Source: Sideroxyarcus emersonii (GTDB lineage Bacteria > Pseudomonadota > Gammaproteobacteria > Burkholderiales > Gallionellaceae). Taken from it: a stretch of 64,000 nucleotides of DNA. The translations under genes and the position numbers were made by a program. The stretch lies in assembly GCF_021654335.1 (NCBI RefSeq), contig NZ_AP023423.1:1046001-1110000 (forward strand). Reading direction: 5' to 3'. Shown here piece by piece: positions 1 through 8,985 of this stretch (positions are counted from its first letter, which is position 1; the number at the start of each line of letters is the position of its first letter). The notes beneath the pieces were generated by a model, which was not told where the DNA came from, searched no databases, and saw only the letters and a list, made by a program, of their open reading frames with translations.

Positions 1-606
1 GATGATTCCGTGCGCGTGAACCGCAACCGCCAGTCGCTGGCGCCGTTCATGCCGAGCGAGCCGGTGTGGCTGGAACAGGTGCACGGCACCGTCGTGGCGA
101 ATGCCGATGCGGCTGCCTGTCGCGTACAGGCCGATGCCTGCATCGCCAGGCAACGCGGCTCGGTGTGCGTGGTGATGACGGCGGATTGTCTGCCGGTGTT
201 GATGTGCGATGAAGCGGGTACCGTGGTCGGTGCGGTGCATGCAGGCTGGAAGGGCCTGGCAGCCGGCGTCATCGAAGCCACGGTCAGGGCGATGGAGGTT
301 GCGCCGCAGAAACTGCTGGCCTGGTTCGGGCCGGCCATCGGGCAGGAAGCCTTCGAGGTGGGGGCCGAGGTACGCGCCGCTTTTGTCGGCCACCAGGCGC
401 AAGCAGCCGAGGCCTTCATCGCGCACGGGAATGATGGAAAATACCATGCCGACATCTATCTGCTGGCACGCCAGCGCCTGCATATGCTCGGCATCGAACG
501 CATCCATGGCGGCAATTACTGCACCTTCCACCAGCGGGACAAGTTCTTCTCCTATCGACGCGACGGCGTGACCGGGCGCATGGGCACGTTCATCTGGCTT
601 GCCTGA
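1..606 (+). CDS. pgeF: Peptidoglycan editing factor PgeF (laccase-domain, YfiH family), 5' truncated
   Basis: The reading frame is open from base 1, so the N-terminus lies outside the window. About 201 residues are present out of roughly 240-260 usual for the family. The family is a multicopper-oxidase-like (Cu-oxidase_4) fold. In bacteria PgeF removes mis-incorporated residues from peptidoglycan precursors; purine nucleosidase and polyphenol oxidase activities are also reported for homologues. Visible family signatures are EQVHGT near the start, TADCLPVL, HAGWKGLAAGV (metal-ligand His), GPAIGQEAFEVG and a C-terminal GGNYCTFHQRDKFFSYRRDG block with the Cys and His ligands. The next gene starts 18 nt downstream on the same strand. 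Identity is secure; the missing start is simply the window edge. Confidence 0.93.
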   Translation, partial: DDSVRVNRNRQSLAPFMPSEPVWLEQVHGTVVANADAAACRVQADACIARQRGSVCVVMTADCLPVLMCDEAGTVVGAVHAGWKGLAAGVIEATVRAMEVAPQKLLAWFGPAIGQEAFEVGAEVRAAFVGHQAQAAEAFIAHGNDGKYHADIYLLARQRLHMLGIERIHGGNYCTFHQRDKFFSYRRDGVTGRMGTFIWLA

Positions 607-624
607 CTGCCCACTTCCGCCCTC

Positions 625-2190
625 ATGGATATTTCCGCCGTCCAACGCAAAGTCGTCATCGCTGCCTGCTTCGGCACCTTTCTCGAGTGGTACGACTTCC
701 TGACCTTCGCTTCGCTGGCGACGTATTTCAGCGTGCTGTTTTTCCCACCGGAGAACCCGACCGCAGCGCTGCTGATGAGCCTGGCGACTTTCGGCGTCGG
801 CATGGTGGTACGACCGCTGGGCTCGGCGCTGTTTGGCTCGCTGGCCGACAAATACGGCCGCCGTCCCGTTTTCATCGCCACCATTGCGCTGATGGGGGTG
901 ACGACCTTCCTGGTCGGACTGCTGCCGACCTATGCGTCAATCGGCCTGCTGGCACCCCTGCTGTTGCTGTTGTTGCGCCTGTTGCAGGGCTTGGCGGTCG
1001 GGGGTGAGATCGGCGGCGTCGCGGTGTACCTGACCGAACATGCGCCGCACGGCAAGCGCGGCATGTACACCAGCGTGCTGCAACTGATGGGGCCGCTGGG
1101 CATCCTGGTCTCCACCCTGCAGATCGTGCTGCTGCACCAGTTTCTCGACGACGCGGCATTCAATGCCTGGGGCTGGCGCATCCCGTTCCTGTTCTCCGCC
1201 GTGCTGCTGTTCATTTCCATCAGGAGCCGCATGAGCCTGGAAGAGTCGCCGGTATTTCGCGAGCTGCAGGCGGCCGGGGCGGTGTCCAAGGCGCCGCTGC
1301 GCGAATGCCTGAGCGACCGCCGCACCCTGGGGCGCATGGCGCTGCTGTTTTTCTGCATCTCCGCAGGCGGTTCGCTGCTGTTCTTTTCCTCGCAGGTATA
1401 TGCCAACGTGTTCCTGAAGAGCGTGGTGCGGCTGGATGCGCAACTCGCCAGCACGCTGGTGATGAGCAGCACGCTGCTGCTGTTTCCGTTCACCATCCTG
1501 GCCGGCTGGCTGTCGGACAGGATGGGGCGCAGGCCGATCCTGCTGGCCGGGCTGATCCTGGGGGCCACCACCATCATGCCGGTGTTCAAGGCCCTGCAGC
1601 ACTACGGCAATCCGGCACAGGAGCGCTTCAGGCAGGAGATCGTCGTGTCGCTGTACGGGGCGGATTGCGGCTACAGTCCATTCCGCCGGGCGGCCAACGA
1701 TTGCGAACGTGACCAGGAGTTCCTCACCAAGAACGGCGTCTCCTACGACCTGCGCGGGCCGCGTGCGGGGCAGGGCGTCGTCGCCAGTATCGGCGGCAGC
1801 GAAGTCGCCGGTTTCCAGCCGGTCGAACTGATCGCCGCCTTGAAGGCCAAGGGCTGGGTGGAGCAGGCCGACAGCGCGCAGGCGAACCGGTTCATGCTGT
1901 TCCTGCTGCTCATCGTTCCGGTCATTGCCGTTGCCCTGATCACCGGTCCGCAGACGGCGGTGCTGGCGGAACTGTTCACGGCACGGACTCGCTATACCGC
2001 CGCCGCCTTGCCGCATAACCTCAGCGCGGGCTGGATCGGCGGGCTGTCGCCGTTCATGGTGACGCTGATCTCGGTGCAGGCCGGCGATGCGCTGGCGGGC
2101 TTGTGGTACCCGGTCGGCTTGCTGTTCGTGGCCGCCGTCATCGGCATGCTGTTCCTGCCGGAGACGCGCGACGTTCCGCTGGGGCATTGA
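625..2190 (+). CDS. MFS transporter, metabolite:H+ symporter (MHS) type
   Basis: 521 residues with about 12 hydrophobic segments. The MFS signature occurs twice: GSLADKYGRRP near residue 72 and AGWLSDRMGRRP near residue 292. The N-terminal FGTFLEWYDF and the following layout match the MHS branch (ProP, ShiA, KgtP-like), which carries organic acids, osmolytes or shikimate with protons across the inner membrane. A hydrophilic stretch of about 95 residues (roughly 325-420, with several Cys) sits in the C-terminal half and makes the protein longer than the usual 430-450 residues. Extended MHS members exist, so I read this as a periplasmic loop and not a fusion. The ATG at 625 has no obvious ribosome binding site. 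The substrate cannot be told from sequence. Confidence 0.85.
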   Translation: MDISAVQRKVVIAACFGTFLEWYDFLTFASLATYFSVLFFPPENPTAALLMSLATFGVGMVVRPLGSALFGSLADKYGRRPVFIATIALMGVTTFLVGLLPTYASIGLLAPLLLLLLRLLQGLAVGGEIGGVAVYLTEHAPHGKRGMYTSVLQLMGPLGILVSTLQIVLLHQFLDDAAFNAWGWRIPFLFSAVLLFISIRSRMSLEESPVFRELQAAGAVSKAPLRECLSDRRTLGRMALLFFCISAGGSLLFFSSQVYANVFLKSVVRLDAQLASTLVMSSTLLLFPFTILAGWLSDRMGRRPILLAGLILGATTIMPVFKALQHYGNPAQERFRQEIVVSLYGADCGYSPFRRAANDCERDQEFLTKNGVSYDLRGPRAGQGVVASIGGSEVAGFQPVELIAALKAKGWVEQADSAQANRFMLFLLLIVPVIAVALITGPQTAVLAELFTARTRYTAAALPHNLSAGWIGGLSPFMVTLISVQAGDALAGLWYPVGLLFVAAVIGMLFLPETRDVPLGH

Positions 2191-2222
2191 GCCCTTCCGG
2201 GGCGCTCGTTAAGTCCTTATTT

Positions 2223-2250
2223 TTGCCGGATATATCGATCAGGTCTAAAG
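2223..2250 (+). promoter_or_regulatory. Promoter F: TTGCCG-N16-CTAAAG then TTC, upstream of the PilZ chemoreceptor
   Basis: -35 TTGCCG at 2223-2228, 16-nt spacer, -10 CTAAAG at 2245-2250 followed by TTCTTCGCGC. The -10 and what follows match promoter D (CTACAG TTCTTCCCGC) at 14 of 16 positions, so I treat it as a sixth member of the family described at 15-26.6 kb. There is a rival reading. TAAAGTTC (2246-2253), 11 nt, then GTCGTCAT (2265-2272) fits a sigma-28 flagellar promoter in its -35 half (7 of 8), but only 4 of 8 in its -10 half. Confidence 0.45.
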
Positions 2251-2327
2251 TTCTTCGCGCAGATGTCGTCATAGACGTGCCGACTGCGTATTTATATTGA
2301 TGTGCGCAGTCTCCCCGGAGGAATGGA

Positions 2328-3971
2328 ATGAGAAATTGGTACAACTCGCTCAGCATACGCTGGAAGCTGCAGATCGGCTTCTTCATGGTGACGATGATCA
2401 CCACCGTATATAACCGTCTGCTTGCCACGCACGAGCTGGGAAAAATGGTCGACATCGCTCGCGCAGGCAACGTCAACCAGGAGGTCATCCAGCAGCTCGA
2501 AGCCAATCATGCCTCCTACATCTTCAATTCGTTCTGGGAATCCGGCTTGGAATTCCTGCTGCAGTTCTTCATCATTGCCTTCGTCGCCAACCTGTTCGTC
2601 AAGCCTATCCAGGCCCTGTGCCATGCGTTGAAGGCGGTTGAAGCGGGCGATCTGACCAAGGGCGTGGAGAACCGTTCGCGCGACGAGATCGGCACGTTGG
2701 AAAAGAGCTTCAACGACGTCCTGTCCAAGCTGAACCACATCATGCGCGAAGTGGACGAGAGCGGGAAGGAAATGGAACAGTCCGCCTTCCAGATCGCCAA
2801 GATTTCGCATGAGATCGCCGAGGTCGGGCGCAAGGAACAGAGCCGTTCGGCAGAAGTGAACGATGCCACCCGGCAACTGCACCAGATTTCGGAAAGCGTG
2901 CAGGCGCAGACTATGAAAGCGACCGTCAGGGCCCAGGAAACGGAAGCCGAGGCGCGCGAGGGCATCAATACCGTGCAGAAGAACATCTCCGAGATGGAGA
3001 ACACGGTGCAGGAAGTGAACCAGGCGGCCACCAAGATCGCCGAACTGGAGAGATCCGCCACCCTGATCCATGACATCATCACCACGATCCAGGACATCGC
3101 CGGGCAGACCAATCTGCTGGCCTTGAACGCAGCGATCGAGGCGGCGCGCGCTGGTGAGCAGGGACGCGGCTTTGCCGTGGTGGCGGACGAGGTGCGCAAG
3201 CTGGCGGAGCGCACCACGCAATCGGCGGACGAGATATCGAACATCATCGCTCAGCTGTCGGGCAAGGTGCAAGAAGTGACCACCTCGATGAGCGTGGTGG
3301 TGGGCAAGGTGCATGAGAACCAGAAGCTGGCCGGCGAGACGGCGGCGGTGATCGAGCATATTTCTGCGGAGATCGCGGAAACGGCCAGCGCGAACAGCAG
3401 CATTTCGGAAGAGAGCGGGGCGCAGATACGCAATGTGGATGTGCTGCGCAAGACGCTGGAAGAGCTGTTCTCCACCCTGCACGAAAGCTCGGACAAGGTG
3501 GAGACGACGGCCATCATCGGCGACGGCCTGCACAAGGTCACCGGCAAGCTCAACCAGCTGATGGCCGAATTCAATTTCGATCACGTACAGGTCATCCCGC
3601 CCTCCCAGCACGAAAAGCGCACTTTCCCGCGGGCGGCGAACCGCCTGCTGGTGCAGGTGCGGCAGGGAGAGCAGTCGGAGGAATGCTGCAGCCTGGATTT
3701 CAGCATGACCGGTATCCGCCTGCAGATGAACAAGGAGCTGCAGAAGAACAAGCCGGTCGAGATGCAGCTGTACCTGCCGCAAGAGAACCTCAGGGAATAC
3801 GAGAGCCAGCAACCGGTCAACCTGCGGGGCAAGATCAGCTGGCAACGCAAAGAAGGCGACAAATACGTCTGCGGTGTCGCCTTCGAACAGGTATCGACCG
3901 AGATATCCAGGCGTATGCGCGAAAGCTTCCAGTACTACAACAAGGAGCCGGAATTCAGCGCCAGGCATTGA
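2328..3971 (+). CDS. Methyl-accepting chemotaxis protein with C-terminal PilZ domain
   Basis: 547 residues. Two membrane segments (about 10-32 and 72-91) enclose only about 40 periplasmic residues, so no canonical ligand-binding domain is present. A HAMP-like region (about 91-145) follows, then a long coiled coil whose signalling tip carries the invariant [20 protein letters not shown] block near residue 260. After the receptor ends, residues about 425-540 form a PilZ domain: RTFPR gives the RxxxR motif and DFSMTG the [D/N]xSxxG motif that bind c-di-GMP. By family knowledge it should pass signals to CheA/CheW and respond to c-di-GMP; its coupling to the flagellum or pilus is inference. A strong GGAGGA ribosome site (2317-2322) precedes ATG 2328. 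It is monocistronic and preceded by promoter F. Confidence 0.93.
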   Translation: MRNWYNSLSIRWKLQIGFFMVTMITTVYNRLLATHELGKMVDIARAGNVNQEVIQQLEANHASYIFNSFWESGLEFLLQFFIIAFVANLFVKPIQALCHALKAVEAGDLTKGVENRSRDEIGTLEKSFNDVLSKLNHIMREVDESGKEMEQSAFQIAKISHEIAEVGRKEQSRSAEVNDATRQLHQISESVQAQTMKATVRAQETEAEAREGINTVQKNISEMENTVQEVNQAATKIAELERSATLIHDIITTIQDIAGQTNLLALNAAIEAARAGEQGRGFAVVADEVRKLAERTTQSADEISNIIAQLSGKVQEVTTSMSVVVGKVHENQKLAGETAAVIEHISAEIAETASANSSISEESGAQIRNVDVLRKTLEELFSTLHESSDKVETTAIIGDGLHKVTGKLNQLMAEFNFDHVQVIPPSQHEKRTFPRAANRLLVQVRQGEQSEECCSLDFSMTGIRLQMNKELQKNKPVEMQLYLPQENLREYESQQPVNLRGKISWQRKEGDKYVCGVAFEQVSTEISRRMRESFQYYNKEPEFSARH

Positions 3972-3978
3972 TACTGGG

Positions 3979-3984
3979 TATAAT
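3979..3984 (+). promoter_or_regulatory. -10 element TATAAT upstream of the ZIP transporter gene
   Basis: A perfect TATAAT lies 31 nt before the ATG of the ZIP gene, just past the chemoreceptor stop codon. I see no good -35 at 16-18 nt, so strength and regulation are uncertain. Confidence 0.4.
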
Positions 3985-4015
3985 CCGCGCCCTGTCTTAA
4001 TTCCGGTTTTCAAGC

Positions 4016-4789
4016 ATGAGTATCTTGGCGTGGATCATCGTCACCAGCCTGCTGGGCGGCCTGTTGAGCGTGCTGGCCGCTGCGCTGTTCGTACTCAATG
4101 CACGTGCGCAATATCTGGGCGCCCTGGTGAGTTACGCCATCGGCGCCCTGCTGGGAGCGGTGTTCCTGGATATCCTGCCCGAGGCGCTGCATCTCACGAC
4201 CAATATCACCGCGGTCAGCGCCACCGTGCTGCTGGGCATCCTGCTGTTCTTCACGCTGGAGAAGGTGCTGATCTGGCGTCATTGCCACCATGAGCATTGC
4301 GAGGCGCACGAGCCGCACGAACACAGCGAGAACGACCATGGCCGCAGTGGCGCCATGATCATCGTCGGCGACACCTTCCACAACTTCATCGACGGCATCA
4401 TCATCGCGGCCGCCTTCATGGTCGACGTGCAGCTCGGCATCGTTACCGCGCTGGCCATCATCGCGCACGAGATCCCGCAGGAAGTGGGCGACTTCGCTGT
4501 GCTGCTCAATTCCGGCTATTCCAGGCGGCGCGCCTTCCAGCTCAACCTCATTTCCAGTTTCGCCACCCTGGTCGGCGGGGTGCTGGCCTATGTCACCCTG
4601 CAGGGCATGCAGTCCGTCGTGCCGACGCTGCTGGCATTGGCGGCGGCCAGCCTGATCTACATCGCGGTGGCCGACCTGATTCCCGGCCTGCACAAGCGCA
4701 CGCGCATGCGCGATACCGTACAGCAGGTGGTGCTCATCGCGGCGGGTATCACCACGGTGGCCACGGCCAATTTTCTGATTGCAGGTTGA
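4016..4789 (+). CDS. ZIP family divalent metal transporter
   Basis: 257 residues, polytopic. ZIP proteins import Zn(II), Fe(II) or other divalent metals into the cytoplasm. A His/Cys-rich cytoplasmic loop ([19 protein letters not shown], about residues 86-105) lies between the third and fourth membrane segments. It is followed by the two metal-site signatures of the family: HNFIDG in TM4 and HEIPQE in TM5. The ATG at 4016 is preceded by a TATAAT 31 nt upstream. The stop codon lies 4 nt before the ATG of rimO, so the two may be co-transcribed. Which metal is carried cannot be read from the sequence. Confidence 0.9.
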   Translation: MSILAWIIVTSLLGGLLSVLAAALFVLNARAQYLGALVSYAIGALLGAVFLDILPEALHLTTNITAVSATVLLGILLFFTLEKVLIWRHCHHEHCEAHEPHEHSENDHGRSGAMIIVGDTFHNFIDGIIIAAAFMVDVQLGIVTALAIIAHEIPQEVGDFAVLLNSGYSRRRAFQLNLISSFATLVGGVLAYVTLQGMQSVVPTLLALAAASLIYIAVADLIPGLHKRTRMRDTVQQVVLIAAGITTVATANFLIAG

Positions 4790-4793
4790 TTCG

Positions 4794-6116
4794 ATGACTT
4801 CCAAAAAAACAGCACCCCAGATCGGTTTTGTCTCGCTCGGTTGCCCCAAGGCGACGGTCGATTCCGAGCACATCCTCACGCGCATGCGGGCGGAGGGCTA
4901 CATCATCACGCCGAGCTACCAGGAGGCCGATCTGGTGGTGGTCAACACCTGCGGCTTCATCGACAGCGCGGTGGCGGAATCGCTGGATGCCATCGGCGAA
5001 GCGCTGCAGGAGAACGGAAAGGTCATCGTCACCGGCTGCCTCGGCGCCAAGGGCGACATCGTGCAGCAGACGCACCCCAAGGTACTCGCCGTCACCGGGC
5101 CGCACGAGACCGATGCGGTGATGAACGCCGTACACCAGCACCTGCCCAGATTGCACGATCCCTACGTCGACCTGGTGCCGCCGCAAGGGGTGCGCCTCAC
5201 CCCGCAGCACTTCGCCTACCTGAAGATTTCCGAAGGCTGCAACCATCGCTGCACCTTCTGCATCATTCCCAGCCTGCGTGGCGACCTGGTGAGCCGACCG
5301 ATTCATGAAGTCATGGCCGAGGCGGAGAAACTGGTCGAGTCCGGCGTGAAGGAGCTGCTGGTCATCTCGCAGGACACCTCGGCCTACGGCGTGGACGTGA
5401 AATACCGTACCGGTTTCTGGAACGGCAAGCCGCTGAAGACGCGCATGACCGAACTGGCGGGTGCGCTCGGCAGCCTAGGCGTATGGACCCGCCTGCATTA
5501 CGTCTATCCCTATCCCAGTGTGGACGAGGTCATCCCGCTGATGGCCGAAGGCAAGATACTGCCGTACCTCGACATCCCGTTCCAGCATGCCAACGAACGC
5601 ATCCTCAAACTGATGAAGCGCCCGGCCAGCAGCGAGAACGTGCTCAAGCGCATCAAGCAATGGCGCGAGACCTGCCCCGACATCGTGTTGCGCAGCACCT
5701 TCATCGTCGGCTTCCCCGGCGAGACGGAAGAGGAGTTCGAAGAGCTGCTCGATTTCATCGAGGAAGCGCAGCTCGACCGCGTCGGCGCGTTCAAGTATTC
5801 GCCAGTGGAAGGTGCCGCAGCGAACGCGCTGGCCGAGCACGTCGACCCGGATGTGCAGGAAGACCGCCTGGCGCGCCTGATGTACCTGCAGGAAGAGATC
5901 AGTGCCGAGAAGCTGGCAAGGAAGGTCGGCCAGACCATGACCGTGCTGGTGGACGATGTGGATGAAGAGGGCTCGGTGGCGCGCAGCGCCGCCGATGCGC
6001 CGGAGATCGACGGGCTGGTGTACATCAACGGCGCAGAGCTGGAAGTCGGCGAGTTCGTCACCGTGAGGATCACCGATTCGGATGAGCATGATCTGTGGGG
6101 CGAAATTGTAAGCTGA
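4794..6116 (+). CDS. rimO: Ribosomal protein uS12 methylthiotransferase RimO
   Basis: About 440 residues. This radical-SAM enzyme adds a methylthio group to the conserved Asp of ribosomal protein S12. The N-terminal MTTase domain begins [15 protein letters not shown] with the Cys ligands of the second cluster (SLGCPKA, NTCGFID, TGCLGA). The radical-SAM motif CNHRCTFC begins at residue 149. A C-terminal TRAM domain carries the [10 protein letters not shown] and [19 protein letters not shown] elements. I place the start at ATG 4794; an in-frame TTG at 4779 inside the preceding gene is possible but unnecessary. RimO is distinguished from MiaB by SLGCPKA and the S12-type ending. Confidence 0.95.
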   Translation: MTSKKTAPQIGFVSLGCPKATVDSEHILTRMRAEGYIITPSYQEADLVVVNTCGFIDSAVAESLDAIGEALQENGKVIVTGCLGAKGDIVQQTHPKVLAVTGPHETDAVMNAVHQHLPRLHDPYVDLVPPQGVRLTPQHFAYLKISEGCNHRCTFCIIPSLRGDLVSRPIHEVMAEAEKLVESGVKELLVISQDTSAYGVDVKYRTGFWNGKPLKTRMTELAGALGSLGVWTRLHYVYPYPSVDEVIPLMAEGKILPYLDIPFQHANERILKLMKRPASSENVLKRIKQWRETCPDIVLRSTFIVGFPGETEEEFEELLDFIEEAQLDRVGAFKYSPVEGAAANALAEHVDPDVQEDRLARLMYLQEEISAEKLARKVGQTMTVLVDDVDEEGSVARSAADAPEIDGLVYINGAELEVGEFVTVRITDSDEHDLWGEIVS

Positions 6117-6144
6117 TGGCTGTCATCGCTTGTAAAAGCAGATC

Positions 6145-6477
6145 ATGAGTGAAGCGAATCCTTGTTTAAGCTGCGGCGCCTGCTGCGCCCATTACCGCAT
6201 TTCGTTCTACTGGGGCGAATCCAGCGAGGCGCCGGGCGGTTACGTCCCGCTCGAATACACCGAGAAGGTGCACCAGCACATGGTATGCATGAAGGGCACC
6301 AACAGCTATCCGCCCCGCTGCGTGGCGTTGCGCGGCGAGGTGGGCAAACAGGTCTCCTGTGCCATCTACGAGAACCGTCCCACCCCCTGTCGCGAGTTCA
6401 ACGAGTATGAACTGGACGGTACGCCGAACATGCGCTGTTTCAAACTGCGCGGCATCGTTCCCCCTGCTACAATCTGA
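6145..6477 (+). CDS. YkgJ family cysteine-cluster protein
   Basis: 110 residues with eight cysteines in the typical YkgJ/CxxCxxCC arrangement: CLSCGACC at the N-terminus, then C-x-A-L after PPR, SCAIYENRPTPCREF, and RCFKLRG at the end. The family is predicted to bind zinc or an Fe-S cluster, and no reaction is established. It sits 28 nt after rimO and 3 nt before crcB on the same strand, so it is probably part of the same transcript. Confidence 0.85.
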   Translation: MSEANPCLSCGACCAHYRISFYWGESSEAPGGYVPLEYTEKVHQHMVCMKGTNSYPPRCVALRGEVGKQVSCAIYENRPTPCREFNEYELDGTPNMRCFKLRGIVPPATI

Positions 6478-6480
6478 GCC

Positions 6481-6864
6481 ATGACACTTTACGCCTTCTT
6501 CGCCATCGGACTGGGAGCTGCCATTGGTGCCTGGCTGCGCTGGGGCCTGGGGTTGTTGCTCAACCCGCTGCTGCCGGAATTGCCGCTGGGGACACTGGCA
6601 GCCAACCTCATCGGCGGCTACCTGGTTGGCCTGGCAGTCGCCTTCTTCATGCACTACCCGAATCTGTCGCCGGAATGGCGGCTGTTCGCCATCACCGGCT
6701 TTCTCGGCGGACTGACCACCTTTTCCACCTTCTCGGCCGAGACCGTCACGTTGCTGATGCGCGGGCAATATGCCTGGGGTACGACGATCATTGCGGCGCA
6801 CCTGGGCGGCTCGCTGCTGATGACGATACTGGGGATGCATACGTTCAAATGGGTACAGCAATAG
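6481..6864 (+). CDS. crcB: Fluoride ion channel CrcB/Fluc
   Basis: 127 residues with four membrane segments, the size of one subunit of the dual-topology dimer that exports fluoride. The conserved GAxxGAxxRW start, NLIGGYLVG, and [15 protein letters not shown] (the Phe-box and Thr/Ser track) are all visible. The ATG is only 3 nt after the YkgJ stop codon. A TACAAT lies at 6468-6473, but without a -35. No fluoride riboswitch is visible, because there is no room upstream. A DUF190 gene follows 17 nt downstream, a common pairing. Confidence 0.94.
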   Translation: MTLYAFFAIGLGAAIGAWLRWGLGLLLNPLLPELPLGTLAANLIGGYLVGLAVAFFMHYPNLSPEWRLFAITGFLGGLTTFSTFSAETVTLLMRGQYAWGTTIIAAHLGGSLLMTILGMHTFKWVQQ

Positions 6865-6881
6865 GACAAGGGGAGGGCAAC

Positions 6882-7202
6882 ATGCAGACCGTCGTGATCA
6901 GGTTCTATGTCAGCGAAAGACAGCATCACCACAGCGAATTGATGCATGAATGGCTGCTGCGCCTGGCGCAACAGCTGGAATTGCCCGGTGGTTCGGCTTT
7001 CCGCGCCATCGCGGGATACGGGCGGCACCGCCACATGCACGACGAGACCTTCTTCGAGCTGGCGGGCGAACTGGCGGTTGCGGTCGAGTTCATCCTTGAA
7101 GCGGAACAGGCGGATCGGCTGATCGCCGCCATCGACGCGGAACAGCTGCAACTGCACTATGTGCGTTATGCGGTCGAGTTCAAGGCCACCGCAGGCAAAT
7201 AA
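6882..7202 (+). CDS. DUF190 family protein
   Basis: 106 residues. Start ATG 6882 is preceded by AAGGGGAGG (6868-6876), which excludes the longer frame that runs back into crcB. DUF190 proteins are small, PII-like in fold and often encoded next to crcB. The sequence shows the YVSERQHHHS start, GGSAFRAIAGYG with a His-rich turn, and the ELPVAVEFI-like segment (here ELAVAVEFI). Its likely role is in fluoride resistance, possibly modulating CrcB; that is inference from context. Its stop codon abuts the stop codon of the convergent DUF2934 gene with no gap. Confidence 0.85.
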   Translation: MQTVVIRFYVSERQHHHSELMHEWLLRLAQQLELPGGSAFRAIAGYGRHRHMHDETFFELAGELAVAVEFILEAEQADRLIAAIDAEQLQLHYVRYAVEFKATAGK

Positions 7203-7583
7203 CTACTTGCCCTTGCCCGACAACTGGGCATCGATCTGGGCTTCCGCCGCGATCCAGTAATCCATCGCACCGCTGGCGAAACCGTTCTTCTCGGCGATGA
7301 AATACGCCGCATCCTGGATCATCCGGTAACGCTGTTCCGGCGTCGGTGCCGCACCCCTGGCCGGGGCGGCCTTGGCGCGCGGTGCGGCTTTCTTCACTGC
7401 GGCCGAGGGTTTGCTGGTGCCGGCGGCGGATTTCTTGACGGTCGTTGCGGGCTTCTTCGTGGTCGCGGTTCTGGCGGTCGCTGTTTTTGCGCTGCCCTTG
7501 CCGGTGCCTGCCACAGTCGTCTTCCCGGTTGCGGGTTTGGTGGCGACAGGCTTCTTTGCGGTGGTGGATCTGGATGTGGCCAT
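7203..7583 (-). CDS. DUF2934 protein with Lys/Ala-rich histone-H1-like tail
   Basis: 126 residues. The first 80 or so are almost only K, A, T, P, S and G with repeated KK/AA units, resembling the C-terminal tails of histone H1 or AlgP-type proteins. This suggests a flexible nucleic-acid-binding arm. Residues about 82-122 (YRMIQDAAYFIAEKNG, DYWIAAEAQI) match DUF2934, a short helical module of unknown function that often ends such proteins. It is convergent with DUF190. Function unknown; DNA or RNA association is inferred from charge only. Confidence 0.75.
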   Translation of the reverse strand: MATSRSTTAKKPVATKPATGKTTVAGTGKGSAKTATARTATTKKPATTVKKSAAGTSKPSAAVKKAAPRAKAAPARGAAPTPEQRYRMIQDAAYFIAEKNGFASGAMDYWIAAEAQIDAQLSGKGK

Positions 7584-7690
7584 GATGCATACCTTTCACA
7601 AAATGAACCTCACAGGGCGAGGCATCCCGTTCTCCTGCGCCGGATTCTAAACCTAAACGCCGGCGAAGCGCAGTATCCGCCCCGATTGTT

Positions 7691-8446
7691 TCAAAGACAG
7701 AACACGCCGCCCGGACAGCTCTGCGACTGTTCGATGCGCGCCAGGGTCGGCAGCAGGTTGAGGCCGGTGTTGTCCTTCAGGGCATGGGCCTGTTCCTTGA
7801 GGTCGTCCAGCCCGATGCGGATGGGGGCGCCCGTCGCCGCCAGTGCGATCACGTTGCCGCTCTCGCAGGAAGGGAAGGCCAGTGCACGCGTGTCGAAGGC
7901 GTCGCGCAGGCGTTCCAGGCTGGTGGCGTAGCCGCGGCTGCGACCCAGCAGGTTCACCGCCATCACGCCATCGTCGTTCAGCCGCGCGCGGCACAGCTGG
8001 TAGAACGGCAGCGTATCCAGCTCGCCGGGGCGCGCATTCTCGTCGAAGCCGTCTACCAGGATCAGGTCATAAGTCTTGTCGTTCTCGGCGACGAAGCGGG
8101 CACCGTCGCCGATCACGATGTTGAGCCGCTTCGGGTCTTCCGGCAACTTGAAGAACTGCCGCGCCGCTGCCACCACGCGCGGCTCGATCTCCACCACGGT
8201 CAGCTTGGCCAGCGGATAGTTGCGGTACAGGAACTTGGTGAGCGAGGCCGCGCCGAGGCCGATCAGCAGCACCTTGCGCGGGAAGCGCGAATCGTCGCGC
8301 AGCAGCAGGCTGGCCATCATTTCCCTGGTGTAGTCCAGCTCCAGGTGCCAGGGCCGCGCGATGCGCATCGCGCCCTGTATCCAGAGCGAGCCGAAATGCA
8401 GGAAGCGGACACCGCCTTCCTCACTGATGTCGATGGGGTAAGTCAT
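7691..8446 (-). CDS. Spermidine synthase-like aminopropyltransferase/methyltransferase
   Basis: 251 residues with a SpeE-type Rossmann fold: VLLIGLGAASLTKFL (nucleotide loop), VVEIEPRVV, IGDGARFV and DLILVDGFD. The N-terminal strand region QGAMRIARPWHLELDYTREMM is the usual substrate tetramerisation part of polyamine synthases. The family transfers aminopropyl groups from decarboxylated SAM to putrescine, but many homologues of this size lack proven activity, so I do not assign speE. The C-terminus has two closely spaced Cys (SCPGGVFCL). It is the last gene of nnrD - DUF2937 - this gene, only 5 nt after the DUF2937 stop. Confidence 0.75.
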   Translation of the reverse strand: MTYPIDISEEGGVRFLHFGSLWIQGAMRIARPWHLELDYTREMMASLLLRDDSRFPRKVLLIGLGAASLTKFLYRNYPLAKLTVVEIEPRVVAAARQFFKLPEDPKRLNIVIGDGARFVAENDKTYDLILVDGFDENARPGELDTLPFYQLCRARLNDDGVMAVNLLGRSRGYATSLERLRDAFDTRALAFPSCESGNVIALAATGAPIRIGLDDLKEQAHALKDNTGLNLLPTLARIEQSQSCPGGVFCL

Positions 8447-8451
8447 GGTGT

Positions 8452-8982
8452 TCAGGTCGATGAAAGTGGATGTGAGGGACGGAACAGTTTCCTGACCGTG
8501 TAGCGTGCCAGCGCCAGCAGCATCTCCACCAGCAGCAGGATGGCGATGGCGGCGCCGGCACCGAATGCCAGCGCATCCTGGTTCAGCGGCACGGCATAGC
8601 TGTATTGCCCCAGCGCCTCGTCGATCATTTCGCGGTCGCCGTGCAGCAGCACGTTCAACGCCTTCTGCGGCAGGCTGGCGTTCAGTGCCGCCAGGTCGGT
8701 CTCGAAACGCTGTTTGCGCTGCACCATCTTGGCTATCGCCATGCCTTCTTCCTGGAACGGCTTTTCGCCGCTGTTGCGATGCAGCTCGATCAGCTTGTCG
8801 AGGTCGCCGCCGAAATACTTGTTGGCGATCTCCTGGTATGGCTGCAAATTGATGTTTACCTCGCGCAGGTGCGCATCGACGCGTTTCTGGTACTGGTCGA
8901 TGAAGTTGGGCACCTGCAGCCCGGCCAGCAGCGAGATGCAGGCCACGACGACGATCAGATAGCGGTAGAGGAGGCTACCCAT
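8452..8982 (-). CDS. DUF2937 family membrane protein
   Basis: 176 residues with one membrane segment near the N-terminus (about 5-25) and one near the C-terminus (about 140-160). A mostly helical periplasmic part lies between, including LQVPNFIDQYQKRVDAHL and the conserved GQYSYAVPLN just before the second segment. This fits the DUF2937 family, which has no known role. It starts 3 nt after nnrD and ends 5 nt before the spermidine-synthase-like gene, so it is translationally coupled to both. Confidence 0.7.
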   Translation of the reverse strand: MGSLLYRYLIVVVACISLLAGLQVPNFIDQYQKRVDAHLREVNINLQPYQEIANKYFGGDLDKLIELHRNSGEKPFQEEGMAIAKMVQRKQRFETDLAALNASLPQKALNVLLHGDREMIDEALGQYSYAVPLNQDALAFGAGAAIAILLLVEMLLALARYTVRKLFRPSHPLSST

Positions 8983-8985
8983 GTA

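Noticed and set aside
937..2187. Long minus-strand open frame opposite the MFS transporter
   Set aside because: Its composition (Arg/His/Gln-rich, no motif) is that of a shadow of a high-GC gene; many similar frames occur opposite purL, acsA and the RND genes.
6145..6480. Fluoride riboswitch in front of crcB
   Set aside because: crcB starts 3 nt after the YkgJ gene, and no riboswitch-like structure fits in the coding sequence upstream.
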